A stretch of DNA of 64,000 nt, from assembly GCF_001602525.1 (NCBI RefSeq), contig NZ_LSYT01000002.1, positions 310,001-374,000 of the forward strand, in the 5' to 3' direction. The notes under the pieces were generated by a model. That model was not told the origin of the DNA. It saw only the letters and a list, made by a program, of their open reading frames with translations, and searched no databases. Source of the stretch: Flavobacterium chilense (GTDB lineage: Bacteria > Bacteroidota > Bacteroidia > Flavobacteriales > Flavobacteriaceae). This document shows positions 53,501 to 58,545 of the stretch, piece after piece. The position numbers and the translations under genes are program-made. The stretch's first letter is position 1. The number at the start of each line of letters is the position of its first letter.

Positions 53501-56068
53501 GAAGCTCATTATGTATTTGATCCAAATACATTTGAAATTAAAGCAACTCCAGTTAATGCTCAAATTTGTTTTGGAACTGCAGATGGAAGTGTTGATTTAA
53601 CTTTTGTAGATAATCAATTAATTCCAACAAATGACGCTGGAGCTTTCAATTATACAATCACTGGAGGTCCAGCTCCTATTACAGGTACAAGTCCTAATGC
53701 TGGTCCTTGGTCAGTAACAGGTTTAGTGGCGGGTCAATATACTGTAGTGGCTAAGTTGGTTAACAATCCTGAATGTACTGTTCAGTCAGTATTCAATATT
53801 TCACAACCTGCTGCTGCTTTAACAGTGACAACAACAAAATCTGAAATCACTTGTGTGGCAGGTAATAATGATGGAGAAATTTCAGCTACTGCAACTGGTG
53901 GCTGGGATAATAATTACCAATACGAACTGGTATTAAACGGAGCGGTTATTGCGCAAAATACAGATGGTAATTTCGCCGGATTATCTGCGGGTAATTATAC
54001 AATAAACGTTAAAGATGGTCTGGGATGTCCGGCATCAGCAACAGAATCATTGAAAATACCGGATCCAATTGTGGTTACAGCTTCGGCAAATGCTTCAGTG
54101 TTACCATGTTTTGGCGACAGATCAGGAGTAATTACAGTAAACCCTCCAACAGGTGGTCAGGGAAGTAACTATATGTATACATTAAATATTCTATCAGAAA
54201 CACCGGTTATTGTATCTGGTCCACAAAGTGATCCTGTTTTCACAGGCTTACCTGCCGGAACTTACAGTATAACAGTTACTGACGGATTTACATGTTCTGC
54301 AACATCTGCAAATGTTGTGATTACTGAGCCAACAGAAGTAATTCCAAGTTTAGTACTTACATCTACTCAGACTTGTAATACACAATCAACACTTACATTA
54401 AGTGCAACAGGAGGTTCAGGACCATATACATACAGTGCTGATAAGACTTTTACAACAACAATTGGTTCATTTGCAACTTCTGTTACCTTCCCGGTACCAG
54501 TTGGTAAATACCAATACTATGTAAAAGATGCTAAAGGTTGTGTGGCGAAAATTTCTAACGAAGTTAAAATCGATGCATTAGAGCCATTAGAAATAGAATT
54601 AGATGTTACCAATGCAGTAGTAAAATGTATGGGAGAAGCTACAGGAGTTATTGTAGCAACTGGAAAAGGTGGTTTAGGAAACTATATTTATACCTTAGAA
54701 AATACTGCAGGTGGTGTTGTTCGACCAGCACAAGCTAATGGCAGATTCGAAGATCTTCCAATAGGAACGTATGTTGTAAAAGTTGCTAGTGGTGATTGTC
54801 CTGCAGCATCAGGTCCAATCGAAATTAAACAACCAACGACAGCTATTCAGGCAACATTTACACCAACCAATGTTTCTTGTTTTGGAGAAAACAATGGTCA
54901 GATTGTAGTTGCAGCAACAGGCGGTACAGGAACAATTAAATATTCAATATCACCAGATTTAGATCGTTTTGATGTTAAAAACACTTTTGATAAACTTGCA
55001 CCAGGTAAATACACTGTAATTGCTCAGGATGAAAATGGTTGTTACGTTATCGATGAGGTAGAAATTACACAACCAAAACCTCTAATCGTAACAGAACTTG
55101 CAAACTCTATGATTCCTGAAGTTTGTAAAGGAGACAAAGATGGAGCATTTAGTATCGAAATTAAAGGTGGTACTGCACCATATAGTGTAAGTCTTGACGA
55201 TAAAAAAGGAACTTATACTGTAGGTACAGCGACTCAAACCATATTCGACTTTACTAATCTTTCAGGAGGAGTTCATACAGTTTATGTTGTAGATGCACAA
55301 GGATGTACGAATGAGTTTGTAGAAAACATGCCTCTACCAGTAACCCTTGATCCAACTGTAGAAGTTAACTACGATTGTGTAAACAATTCACAATCTAATA
55401 TGGTAACAATTACAGTTGATGCAAGCAATACAGATCTAACTCAAATTGATTATTCACTTGACGGAACAGGAACATATCAGCCAGCTAACATTTTTACAAA
55501 TGTAGCACCAGGTACACATACAGTAATGGTAAGACATACTAATGGTTGTGAAGTTCCAACGGCTAGTTTTGTAATTAAACCTTATGATCCATTAACGCTT
55601 ACATTGTCATCAGGACAACAAGAGATGAATGTAATTTCTGTAACTGCTGCTGGTGGAGCACCTGCTTACGAGTACAGTTTCAACGGAGAGCCATTTACAT
55701 CATCTAACAAATACAAAATCTACAAATCTGGAGATTACGTAGTAGTAGTAAGAGATAAAAACGGATGTACAGTTACTATCACAGTTCCTGCAGTTTACAT
55801 AGATGTTTGTCTTGATAATTACTTTACTCCTAACGGAGACGGTGTTTACGATACATGGGGTCCTGGTTGTACTAATATTTACAACAACCTGGAGTTCTCA
55901 ATCTTCGACAGATACGGTCGTGTAATTGCCAAATACCACTACGGTCAAAAATGGGATGGTAGATATAATGGCGCAGAATTACCTTCAGGAGATTACTGGT
56001 ATGTTCTTAAATTGAATGATGCGAAAGATGACAGAGAGTTTGTAGGACATTTCACTTTATACAGATAA
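38579..56068 (+). CDS. sprB: Gliding motility adhesin SprB, giant T9SS-secreted repeat protein
   Basis: This 5,829-residue protein (about 600 kDa) starts at 38579 or at the in-frame ATG at 38585, before the signal peptide LRLILLALIFFQSYFVISQ. Order: an N-terminal beta domain (about 30-365), a DUF11-like domain (about 370-500), an Ig-like region (about 530-620), then SprB-type repeats from about 735 (pattern CNG...GTxPYxYS...AGxYTVTVKDxxGC). A non-repeat jelly-roll/MAM-like module breaks the array at about 1220-1441. The final about 90 residues (CLDNYFTPNGDGVYDTWGPGC to FVGHFTLYR) are a T9SS type B sorting domain. By analogy with F. johnsoniae (669 kDa), it is the surface adhesin moved by the gliding motor. 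The modules form a higher-order repeat. Confidence 0.92.
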   Translation: MIMKKPTNLRLILLALIFFQSYFVISQNLKPFTPRFDKRLKGDMLLIGNNILNRDGGRNARPNVAYNGPNLNSDFDMKYIDIDNDNTTFSSSSATLTVPKPACYKIVYAGLYWGAILQQNDRTGIDKVKLKLPSGGGYNDITGQIIYDANTTPIGSDNNKTYACYADITSLVAGQTDAQGVYTVANVKSSEGTNSGTGLSAGWSIYVVYEDPTLPAKYITSFDGFSAIGGATTLDIPVSGFKTIPTGPVRVKFAFAALEGDYSLAGDYLQINGSTISATNAANQVIRAGNNFFNSSVTYVDPATDKTEDFLNRNPASTNTLGYDAGILNINNPGTILKPGGIVIDNNATSANIRLGSTQDVYFYYFNAFAVDIIEPHIVLTKIVKNSAGTNIGNQNVTLGQQLNYEIGFKNTGNDDAKSLTIRDQLPINIIFNYPGDLNPLPAGVTVQSYDPATRSIVFKIDDSVVKANTLTEKVISFKVKVVPDCNSLSEACSNSIDNSAYATYKGTLNPDFQISDDPSVNTNTGCILTPKATNFLVGVDGCKYTANVTLCKDNVDLVAANGYTSYTWYSDEARTKQIGTGQTLNVKDPGTYYVYNLAAAPCRSIYQAITVTRFGSTNTNPVLPYAKAPYKGEVLICPNNGKELPNLFLCGANDSRLIETHVSDGSTLVWEKLDETSCTAPSSASCANEGTSCSWTQVATGPNYDAKIAGQYRLTLNYAGGCFNRFYFNVFTNSLNPTEKHTDIICGKPGTITVGGVPAGYEYSINGTTYQASNIFNNITTAGFYTVYVRLAGVTGNTCIFTVPNIQIRQRNFNVVQDVTQPLCYGEKGKIRVAVNDANAQYYYKLYNNGTLLSSVGPVPDSEYTFDNLNTDQNYVVEVSTDDGCKDTKYIYVGKVWNEYKATVALIEPLTACSNGKIRITTEGGNSPYNYFINSDTVFQSENEFVFTTPGVYTIKIVDKNNCTLTRTITVPDNAKPTYTVTNTNSNCYNDNAQIKINLTNANGYIMSYSINNGGTFQTNPVFSNLQPGTYNVVVRYGMSYTDVNGQPAVKYCTDPAQKVIISGPTSAVTASAGVAELAGCTLTGLGGKLRINNAQGGTAPYQYSFDGGANWQASNEKDVLPGTYILKIKDALGCEYTIPYNIILDPKPADPTIKVEDPVFNCNGTATSKVTVTNSTSGTYTYEYYLDGKPNTPITNNVFTNVPSGSHTVSVKYNVSTVSTYSNLLQEDFGKGGYTTTPGISPVYCFEDESTPHPASWSKLCGDINDYQINDGKYAVASSIKTTFGGTWVVAKDHTTPSDPLGRFLCVNIGSSAGVGGIIYSKPIKDVIVNQPVIISLWAENLMKSTTGSGYSDPELTIQLVNNLNGVGGTETIVATTDTANPWRVPRNEKWEYKELSLNPGAYNNLSFVIRSYNTNFSGNDLLVDDIWVRQIPKSCIAQKDFPIVIDTNKAFSASIVGHKDLTCNGVNNGEITLAAQNFNTTYGFDYSLDNGATWTNSKTSPVTVGGLTSKTYKILIRYDNTAASCSFPFDQPIGTPAALTITASVTKTATCTTGATITAVAGGGTPAYQYELRAANGTTVVTAFQDSGVFTNVPTGTYTVVTRDAYACSSSASAQVTVVAPTQPTATLAASTDYCYTAAKGATLVVTATGTGAITYSLDGAPAQTSNTFTNVGAGTHSITVTDSNNCPVSINGIVIAPELKAAASITKTLDCTTPNATIKVDITDGVAAYTYKVKKDAGIYGASVNVTGNTFNYPATEAGLYTFEITDSKGCKAYVTATISPITNPTVTANPTQITCNGLTNGSVQLVGAGGSGGYEYNFNNLGWSSTSLYSNLSPNISYPYQVRDNKGCTSAVGNITLTQPTAVSGSISATVIKCSTTGTVPAVVTVTGSGGTGAYTYSFNGTTNFTSTNTYSTTTAGTVTAYVRDANNCQFGPLSISIGTLDPITDITIVDSGYDCSTVPAGGHVTLTAVKSGSLANITYQIISGPAGFNPATNTTGNFASLTPGDYIFQATDTATNCLFTKGYTIKAISDIITGGSVLTSIQCFGSTGTIEFTVNGVKANGYDYVIRNAANTIIQQATAVSAATTTVAVPTAQPVGSYTITATDRLTKCQSVYTVTLTQPAASVDVSAVATTVNCNKFTAEITASSTGGTPNYTYAVAKQGAAVPTVYASNNVLTVDTVNGTVLNWVVYVKDANGCTDNFPITIVVDSKPVISSVVVDNQCQTGSTSSFTITATATGLVPLTYSIDGTNFQSSNTFTVSAGSYTVTVKDKNGCTTAAATPVVVYPKVSALAGVTKELDCTPTPDATIKVDITGGKTPYTYTVTKGSGTPGGSVTVAGTSFTISVAPANADTYTFVITDANGCPATTSAIVAPIAPPTVTAVKVDASCNGSATGTVQLTGANGSGGYTYSKDNVTYVATSLFENLAAGAYTFYVKDSKGCTGSVNVTIAEPTTLTATASATNFTCSVTNTKQSATVTIAVPTTGTAPYTYSFNGSGYTNNNTLTVNDNGTNQTINYSVKDAKGCTTPIQQIIINKLDPPVIVSISGTPILCSPAASTTSTVTVSTTNGVGTLAYVITAPASSTSNVTGATTGEFKGLVADTYTFKVTDANGCFAIQSYTVVPLTPIAVAESKLSDVLCNGGNTGSAKFSISGFSATGNYTVAVTSTPAGLPYTTSTVGDVITLNGLVAGNYTLTVQDKTTNCSASKTVNITEPANVLGATLTIVNANCNVPTSKVTVNVTGGTPTYSYAFVQDNVTPLSTDYKSNNTANLDPAIANWDVWVKDANGCTTKLDAALVKDIAPDVTASVTNQCTSTGTSFIIKAVGTGGVGVLTYSISSGVAPSPADTFTVASPGTYIITVKDANNCTDNVSVTVNAVLTASAVLVKDITCANPTNATITINAGGGLAPYTYLVSTDGVTFTTSANLTGNTFTTNTAGEYYFKVTDASGCEKITNKVTVTSPQTVLVTASKVDPTCNGYTDGSITLTATSGVSPFTYSIDNGVTFVSTNVFGGLASGTYNYVIKDAKGCTSVAAPITLVNPAPIAVNIVRNAILCNLNTPGSFDINVISGGTAPYVYRLYDNTFTEIANYTETSANPTPVYKFAGLNFGDYYITVVDAKGCEYRSGKLRIETPPYLNMTAVADSNNCATGVNVTVTTSGGTPNYRYSIFGQPLTETAPMASASYTFVGLAHSTTYYLQVKDNNECISILEFKTPNPPSNIKVTGTTITDATCNGTSTGTLTFTVRDYDPAVTTINYVVLNALTLLPVTPAISGTLTGPLGGPVSGSISTLKAGNYVLKVSEVGGTLCSNAFTFDVSQPAQPLKTTISNVVNATCNAGAQVTLTTTGGTGPYGYAAGPVGFTPTTFGTNNVLVLDYATRQNWDIVVQDAKGCTDRVNITIALDPSPEIALSVNNKCAAEGAYEVKVTQVTAGIAPYSISVNGSGVYTSIPGLPYDVTGLNSGLNTISIKDANGCIDTKSITIDKPLGVTPVITALPTCANNDGVITLTPIGGSGSFTYSITPNVGTVVSNVISGVPAGSYTITITDTNTLCTATAPVELSAPTPVDFNAVVTDASCNGASDGTITVNLAAGSDNPVYTYSILPAPAGYVQTNNVFSNLPQGTYSITVFSGRGCSLSKSYTVNQPLILAATASVAAYSCDVNNVAQPAVVTVNVTAGTGTAPYKYNFDGSSNYYDANTLTVLDNGAAQTIHFYVKDAKGCTFDDTVIVNPYQKITDLTFAGAAITCNAPATSITVTVAGGYAITKYEIVSPIANAVDNGTVNVFNGLLPGTYVFKVTDANGCSFQKSLTIKPVTNITVSGQLIKDVSCNETAATPNGSVEFTVGNFATTYTYSINGVAVAGTHTNPKVTLTNLAVGNYKIDVVDVATGCVAFADVNVSEPATPLLLTLVSNVNANCNFGAKVSVVGSGGTPGYTYAYAESPTAPLATAYKASPNAVLDPSKVWIAYVKDANGCIAQLPLTIVTDPKPTIDPITGVCYDGSPVNVTLVGHGVGPLTYSIGNGFKTSPDFVLNAPGTYTFYVRDANNCDATTPYVYELDQQLLLDATLQDLTCAAPNLATVTLTATQGSKTYTNYEVSFNGGGFTPTTSPYTTNVPGTYVFQVTDSKNCQTVSKPVVVNPIVMPTISTSEFNVDCEGGNNGSITITAGSGLAPYEYSIDGIAYQASNIFAGLTQGTYTVYVRDAKKCVVNKTVFITEPTLLVATAAVTPFGCSVTNAPQDAVVTLTAQNGTPGYKYSFDNGVTFGDSPTLTVSTIVAPKTVYYVVIDANGCRVSGNTIVNPYTPPTDMDITATPIYCNTAGGVSTATVNTVTGGVGPYKYEIVSPATAVTNNTTGIFTGLLPDNYQIKVTDANGCSTTKAIVIKESDKIKAATQLLTDVLCNGGNTGTASFVVSNYITPANYTYALSPVTGTATKTGDVITYTGLTAGTYTFTVVDNTSGCQSQIANFVINQPTVLDFTSTATNTNCNNKTAEITITATGGTPAYRYAVVVATSAPPTTFGTNNVITVDTNNGANMNWDIYVQDLNGCPLMKSQAIIEDALPTTPSVAPFSQCPDPLNGTYTFTITGVTGVAPIQYSIGNGFQSSPTFTVNTSGSYDVTVKDGNNCEVTTTAVINISPALVLDVKITTLPDCNSNNGVITATATGGSTPANYSYSLNGNFGQPTGIFNTNVGPGHHSITVTDLTTNCERTVEFDILPATPIAGFTLTHTDVTCNTFTDGTITATIDETGKNNNPIYYYSITAGPVLRPNQTSNVFTGLPKGQYTVTVTSGRGCKDLEDVEILQPDPIAVADPVFTQFGCTTGTNTNVNATITVNTVTGGSGKYVLYQFMKNGVEVQKSTSNTYTVFDLTGGIYSVNVYDDKGCTGASTSIIDIKPFISLDDITVTINKDITCVNNQDITVTVATTGGTPAQLLYSIAGVGGSTFTANNTTGVFTGLPIGNYLITVVNPATGCTIQEAHYVFDPNTFEIKATPVNAQICFGTADGSVDLTFVDNQLIPTNDAGAFNYTITGGPAPITGTSPNAGPWSVTGLVAGQYTVVAKLVNNPECTVQSVFNISQPAAALTVTTTKSEITCVAGNNDGEISATATGGWDNNYQYELVLNGAVIAQNTDGNFAGLSAGNYTINVKDGLGCPASATESLKIPDPIVVTASANASVLPCFGDRSGVITVNPPTGGQGSNYMYTLNILSETPVIVSGPQSDPVFTGLPAGTYSITVTDGFTCSATSANVVITEPTEVIPSLVLTSTQTCNTQSTLTLSATGGSGPYTYSADKTFTTTIGSFATSVTFPVPVGKYQYYVKDAKGCVAKISNEVKIDALEPLEIELDVTNAVVKCMGEATGVIVATGKGGLGNYIYTLENTAGGVVRPAQANGRFEDLPIGTYVVKVASGDCPAASGPIEIKQPTTAIQATFTPTNVSCFGENNGQIVVAATGGTGTIKYSISPDLDRFDVKNTFDKLAPGKYTVIAQDENGCYVIDEVEITQPKPLIVTELANSMIPEVCKGDKDGAFSIEIKGGTAPYSVSLDDKKGTYTVGTATQTIFDFTNLSGGVHTVYVVDAQGCTNEFVENMPLPVTLDPTVEVNYDCVNNSQSNMVTITVDASNTDLTQIDYSLDGTGTYQPANIFTNVAPGTHTVMVRHTNGCEVPTASFVIKPYDPLTLTLSSGQQEMNVISVTAAGGAPAYEYSFNGEPFTSSNKYKIYKSGDYVVVVRDKNGCTVTITVPAVYIDVCLDNYFTPNGDGVYDTWGPGCTNIYNNLEFSIFDRYGRVIAKYHYGQKWDGRYNGAELPSGDYWYVLKLNDAKDDREFVGHFTLYR
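43400..54100. repeat. Higher-order repeat of about 1.76 kb within sprB
   Basis: A distinctive module (Cys-Ser-Val-like followed by a PYxYSF strand) begins with TGT at 44213, 45986, 47750, 49556, 51269 and 53030. The steps are 1773, 1764, 1806, 1713 and 1761 bases. A second marker, a Cys-Asn/Phe-Gly block before SxxF, recurs near 44721, 46504, 48280, 50060, 51775 and 53566. A third, Trp-Asp/Val-x-Val/Tyr-V-x-D-x-x-GC, recurs near 45150, 46919, 48724, 50464 and 52182. So about six copies of a block of about 590 residues, each made of several SprB modules, were duplicated as units. Boundaries are approximate. Confidence 0.75.
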
Positions 56069-56112
56069 CAAAATAAGAGCCCCGAATGATGTTATCTAAA
56101 AAAATTATTACA

Positions 56113-57087
56113 ATGAAAAAGTTAATTTTATCTTTAGTACTCATGGCTGTAACAACAAGTTACAGCCAAGAGTTAAACCTACCGGTTTTCACGCAATATT
56201 TAGCGGACAATCCTTTTGTTATTTCACCAGCTTTTGCCGGTATTGGAGATAACCTTAGAATTAGAGCCAACGGACTTACACAATGGGTTGGAATTAAAGA
56301 TGCGCCCGACAACCAATCGCTTTATGCTGATTTTAGAGTTTTAGACCGATCTGGAGTTGGTATCAATGTTTATAATGATAAAAATGGTTATACGCGTCAA
56401 ACCGGAGCAAAAGTTTCGTTTGCACACCATATCATTTTAGATTATTATTCAAAACAATATTTATCCTTTGGACTTTCGTATAACTTTAATAGTTTCCGTA
56501 TCGATATAGACGAGTTTAATAATACGATCGAACATCCTATTTTAGACCCTGCCGTTACAGACAATCGTTATACCGCAAACAGTAACTTCGATATTAGTGC
56601 ATTGTACCGTAACAAAGGATTCTATGTGAGTTTTAATGCGAATAACGTGTTAAAGAAAAATACCGATAAATACAGAGGAGTTGAACCATCATTGCTTTCA
56701 AACTATCAGATATATTCTGGATTTGTTTTTAAAGACGGAGAAAATAGCCGTATCGAATATGAACCATCAGTTTACTACCAGTATTTTGCAAGTGATAAAC
56801 GTTCAACAACCGATTTTAACTTTAAGTACAGACGTTACAACCGTTACGAAGATTACTACTGGATAGGAGTTTCATACCGTTTCTTAAACGATCAGTTTCC
56901 AAAACCATTATCAGTTGGACCAATGGTTGGTTTCATGAAGTCTAAATTCTATTTTGGATATTCCTATCAGGTAATGTTTAATCAGCTTGGAAATTACAAT
57001 ACAGGAACACATTCCATTACAATTGGTTTCGATTTCTTACAATCGATCAGTAACTGTCCTTGTACACAAAGTCCGGTTCACGATTAA
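56113..57087 (+). CDS. sprF: SprF, PorP/SprF-family T9SS outer-membrane protein
   Basis: The start is taken at 56113 (MKKLILSLVLMAVTTSYSQ), giving a clean signal peptide and A-rich leader; in-frame ATGs at 56086 and 56089 lie upstream. The 324-residue protein is a predicted beta-barrel: LPVFTQYLADNPFVISPAFAGIGDNLRIRANGLTQWVGI is the family's N-terminal hallmark, with alternating aromatic strands to the end (GTHSITIGFDFLQSI). SprF is required for surface localisation of SprB in F. johnsoniae, acting as a partner of the T9SS for that cargo. It follows sprB by about 40 bases. SprD in the same operon has a related N-terminal domain. Confidence 0.93.
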   Translation: MKKLILSLVLMAVTTSYSQELNLPVFTQYLADNPFVISPAFAGIGDNLRIRANGLTQWVGIKDAPDNQSLYADFRVLDRSGVGINVYNDKNGYTRQTGAKVSFAHHIILDYYSKQYLSFGLSYNFNSFRIDIDEFNNTIEHPILDPAVTDNRYTANSNFDISALYRNKGFYVSFNANNVLKKNTDKYRGVEPSLLSNYQIYSGFVFKDGENSRIEYEPSVYYQYFASDKRSTTDFNFKYRRYNRYEDYYWIGVSYRFLNDQFPKPLSVGPMVGFMKSKFYFGYSYQVMFNQLGNYNTGTHSITIGFDFLQSISNCPCTQSPVHD

Positions 57088-57205
57088 ACAAGTATTTTTA
57101 GCATTATTAATACTTAATTTGTTTTATTTCATAAATTACATCGTTTTCGTTGTTATAGCTAGGTTATTTTTACATTTTTCGAATTTATTACTACCCTAAA
57201 AGTTC

Positions 57206-57213
57206 TATATTTG
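57206..57213 (+). promoter_or_regulatory. Probable -7 element of pgk
   Basis: TATATTTG fits TAnnTTTG and lies 34 bases before the pgk ATG. No good TTG partner 17-23 bases upstream was found. Confidence 0.5.
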
Positions 57214-57247
57214 TTTTTCGATCCAAAAAATTAAAAAAAATATCAAG

Positions 57248-58435
57248 ATGAAAACTCTAAACGATTTCGATTTTAAAAATAAAAAAGCAATTATTCGTGT
57301 GGACTTTAACGTGCCATTGGATGAGAATTTTAATGTTACAGATGCAACACGTATCGAAGCTGCAAAACCAACAATTGATGCTATTTTAGCACAAGGCGGA
57401 AGCGTAATTTTAATGTCGCATTTAGGAAGACCAAAAGGAGTAGAAGAAAAATACTCACTAAAACATATTTTAAAAACAGCTTCTGAAATTTTAGGAGTTC
57501 AGGTAAAATTTGCTGAAAATTGCGTTGGAGAAGTAGCTCAGATAGCTGCTAAAAATCTACAACCGGGAGAAGTTTTATTACTTGAAAATTTACGTTTTCA
57601 TGCTGAAGAAGAAGCCGGTGATGTAGCCTTTGCAAAAGAGTTAGCTTCATTAGGAGATATCTATGTAAACGATGCATTTGGTACAGCTCACAGAGCACAC
57701 GCTTCGACAACTATTATTGCGCAGTTCTTCCCAACAGAAAAATGTTTCGGAACATTGTTGGCAAAAGAAATTGAAAGTTTAAACAAAGTACTTAAAAATA
57801 GCGAAAAACCGGTAACAGCAGTTCTTGGAGGATCTAAAGTGTCATCTAAAATTACAGTTATCGAAAACATCTTAGACAAAGTAGATCATATGATCATTGG
57901 TGGTGGTATGACATTTACATTCATTAAAGCACAAGGTGGTAAAATTGGAGAGTCTATTTGTGAAGATGACAAACAGGAATTAGCACTTGAAATTTTAAGA
58001 TTAGCCAAAGAAAAAGGCGTTCAGGTACATATTCCGGTTGATGTAATTGCTGCAGATGATTTCTCAAATACAGCAAATACAAAAGTAGTTGATGTAAGAG
58101 AAATTCCTGATGGATGGCAAGGTCTTGATGCAGGTCCAAAATCTTTAGAGAATTTCAAAAAAGTAATTTTAGAGTCAAAAACTATTTTATGGAACGGTCC
58201 ATTAGGAGTTTTTGAAATGGAAACATTCTCAAAAGGAACAATCGCATTAGGTGATTATATCGCCGAAGCTACTAAAAACGGAGCATTTTCATTAGTAGGA
58301 GGAGGAGACTCAGTTGCTGCTGTAAAACAATTCGGATTAGAAGATAAAATGAGCTATGTTTCTACTGGTGGTGGGGCAATGCTTGAAATGTTAGAAGGAA
58401 AAGTTTTGCCTGGAATCGCTGCGATTTTAGACTAA
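57248..58435 (+). CDS. pgk: Phosphoglycerate kinase
   Basis: This 395-residue glycolytic enzyme makes ATP and 3-phosphoglycerate from 1,3-bisphosphoglycerate. Motifs: [10 protein letters not shown] at the N-terminus (substrate-binding Asp/Asn), [44 protein letters not shown], the WNGPLGVFE nucleotide loop and GGGDSVAA near the C-terminus. Length and start ([24 protein letters not shown]) are usual. It follows the spr operon and probably has its own promoter. Confidence 0.98.
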   Translation: MKTLNDFDFKNKKAIIRVDFNVPLDENFNVTDATRIEAAKPTIDAILAQGGSVILMSHLGRPKGVEEKYSLKHILKTASEILGVQVKFAENCVGEVAQIAAKNLQPGEVLLLENLRFHAEEEAGDVAFAKELASLGDIYVNDAFGTAHRAHASTTIIAQFFPTEKCFGTLLAKEIESLNKVLKNSEKPVTAVLGGSKVSSKITVIENILDKVDHMIIGGGMTFTFIKAQGGKIGESICEDDKQELALEILRLAKEKGVQVHIPVDVIAADDFSNTANTKVVDVREIPDGWQGLDAGPKSLENFKKVILESKTILWNGPLGVFEMETFSKGTIALGDYIAEATKNGAFSLVGGGDSVAAVKQFGLEDKMSYVSTGGGAMLEMLEGKVLPGIAAILD

Positions 58436-58456
58436 AATATCACAATTAACATTTTT

Positions 58457-58491
58457 TTGCATATTTTTTATCGGTAATCTGTTTAAGTTTG
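58457..58491 (+). promoter_or_regulatory. Possible promoter of the lytic transglycosylase gene
   Basis: TAAGTTTG at 58484-58491 fits TAnnTTTG. A TTG at 58457-58459 is 24 bases upstream, one longer than the usual range. ATG is at 58546. Confidence 0.4.
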
Positions 58492-58545
58492 CAAAAGTAA
58501 GGTTTCTGTAATTGTTTGAATTATAGAATTTTAAAAAAATGTTAT

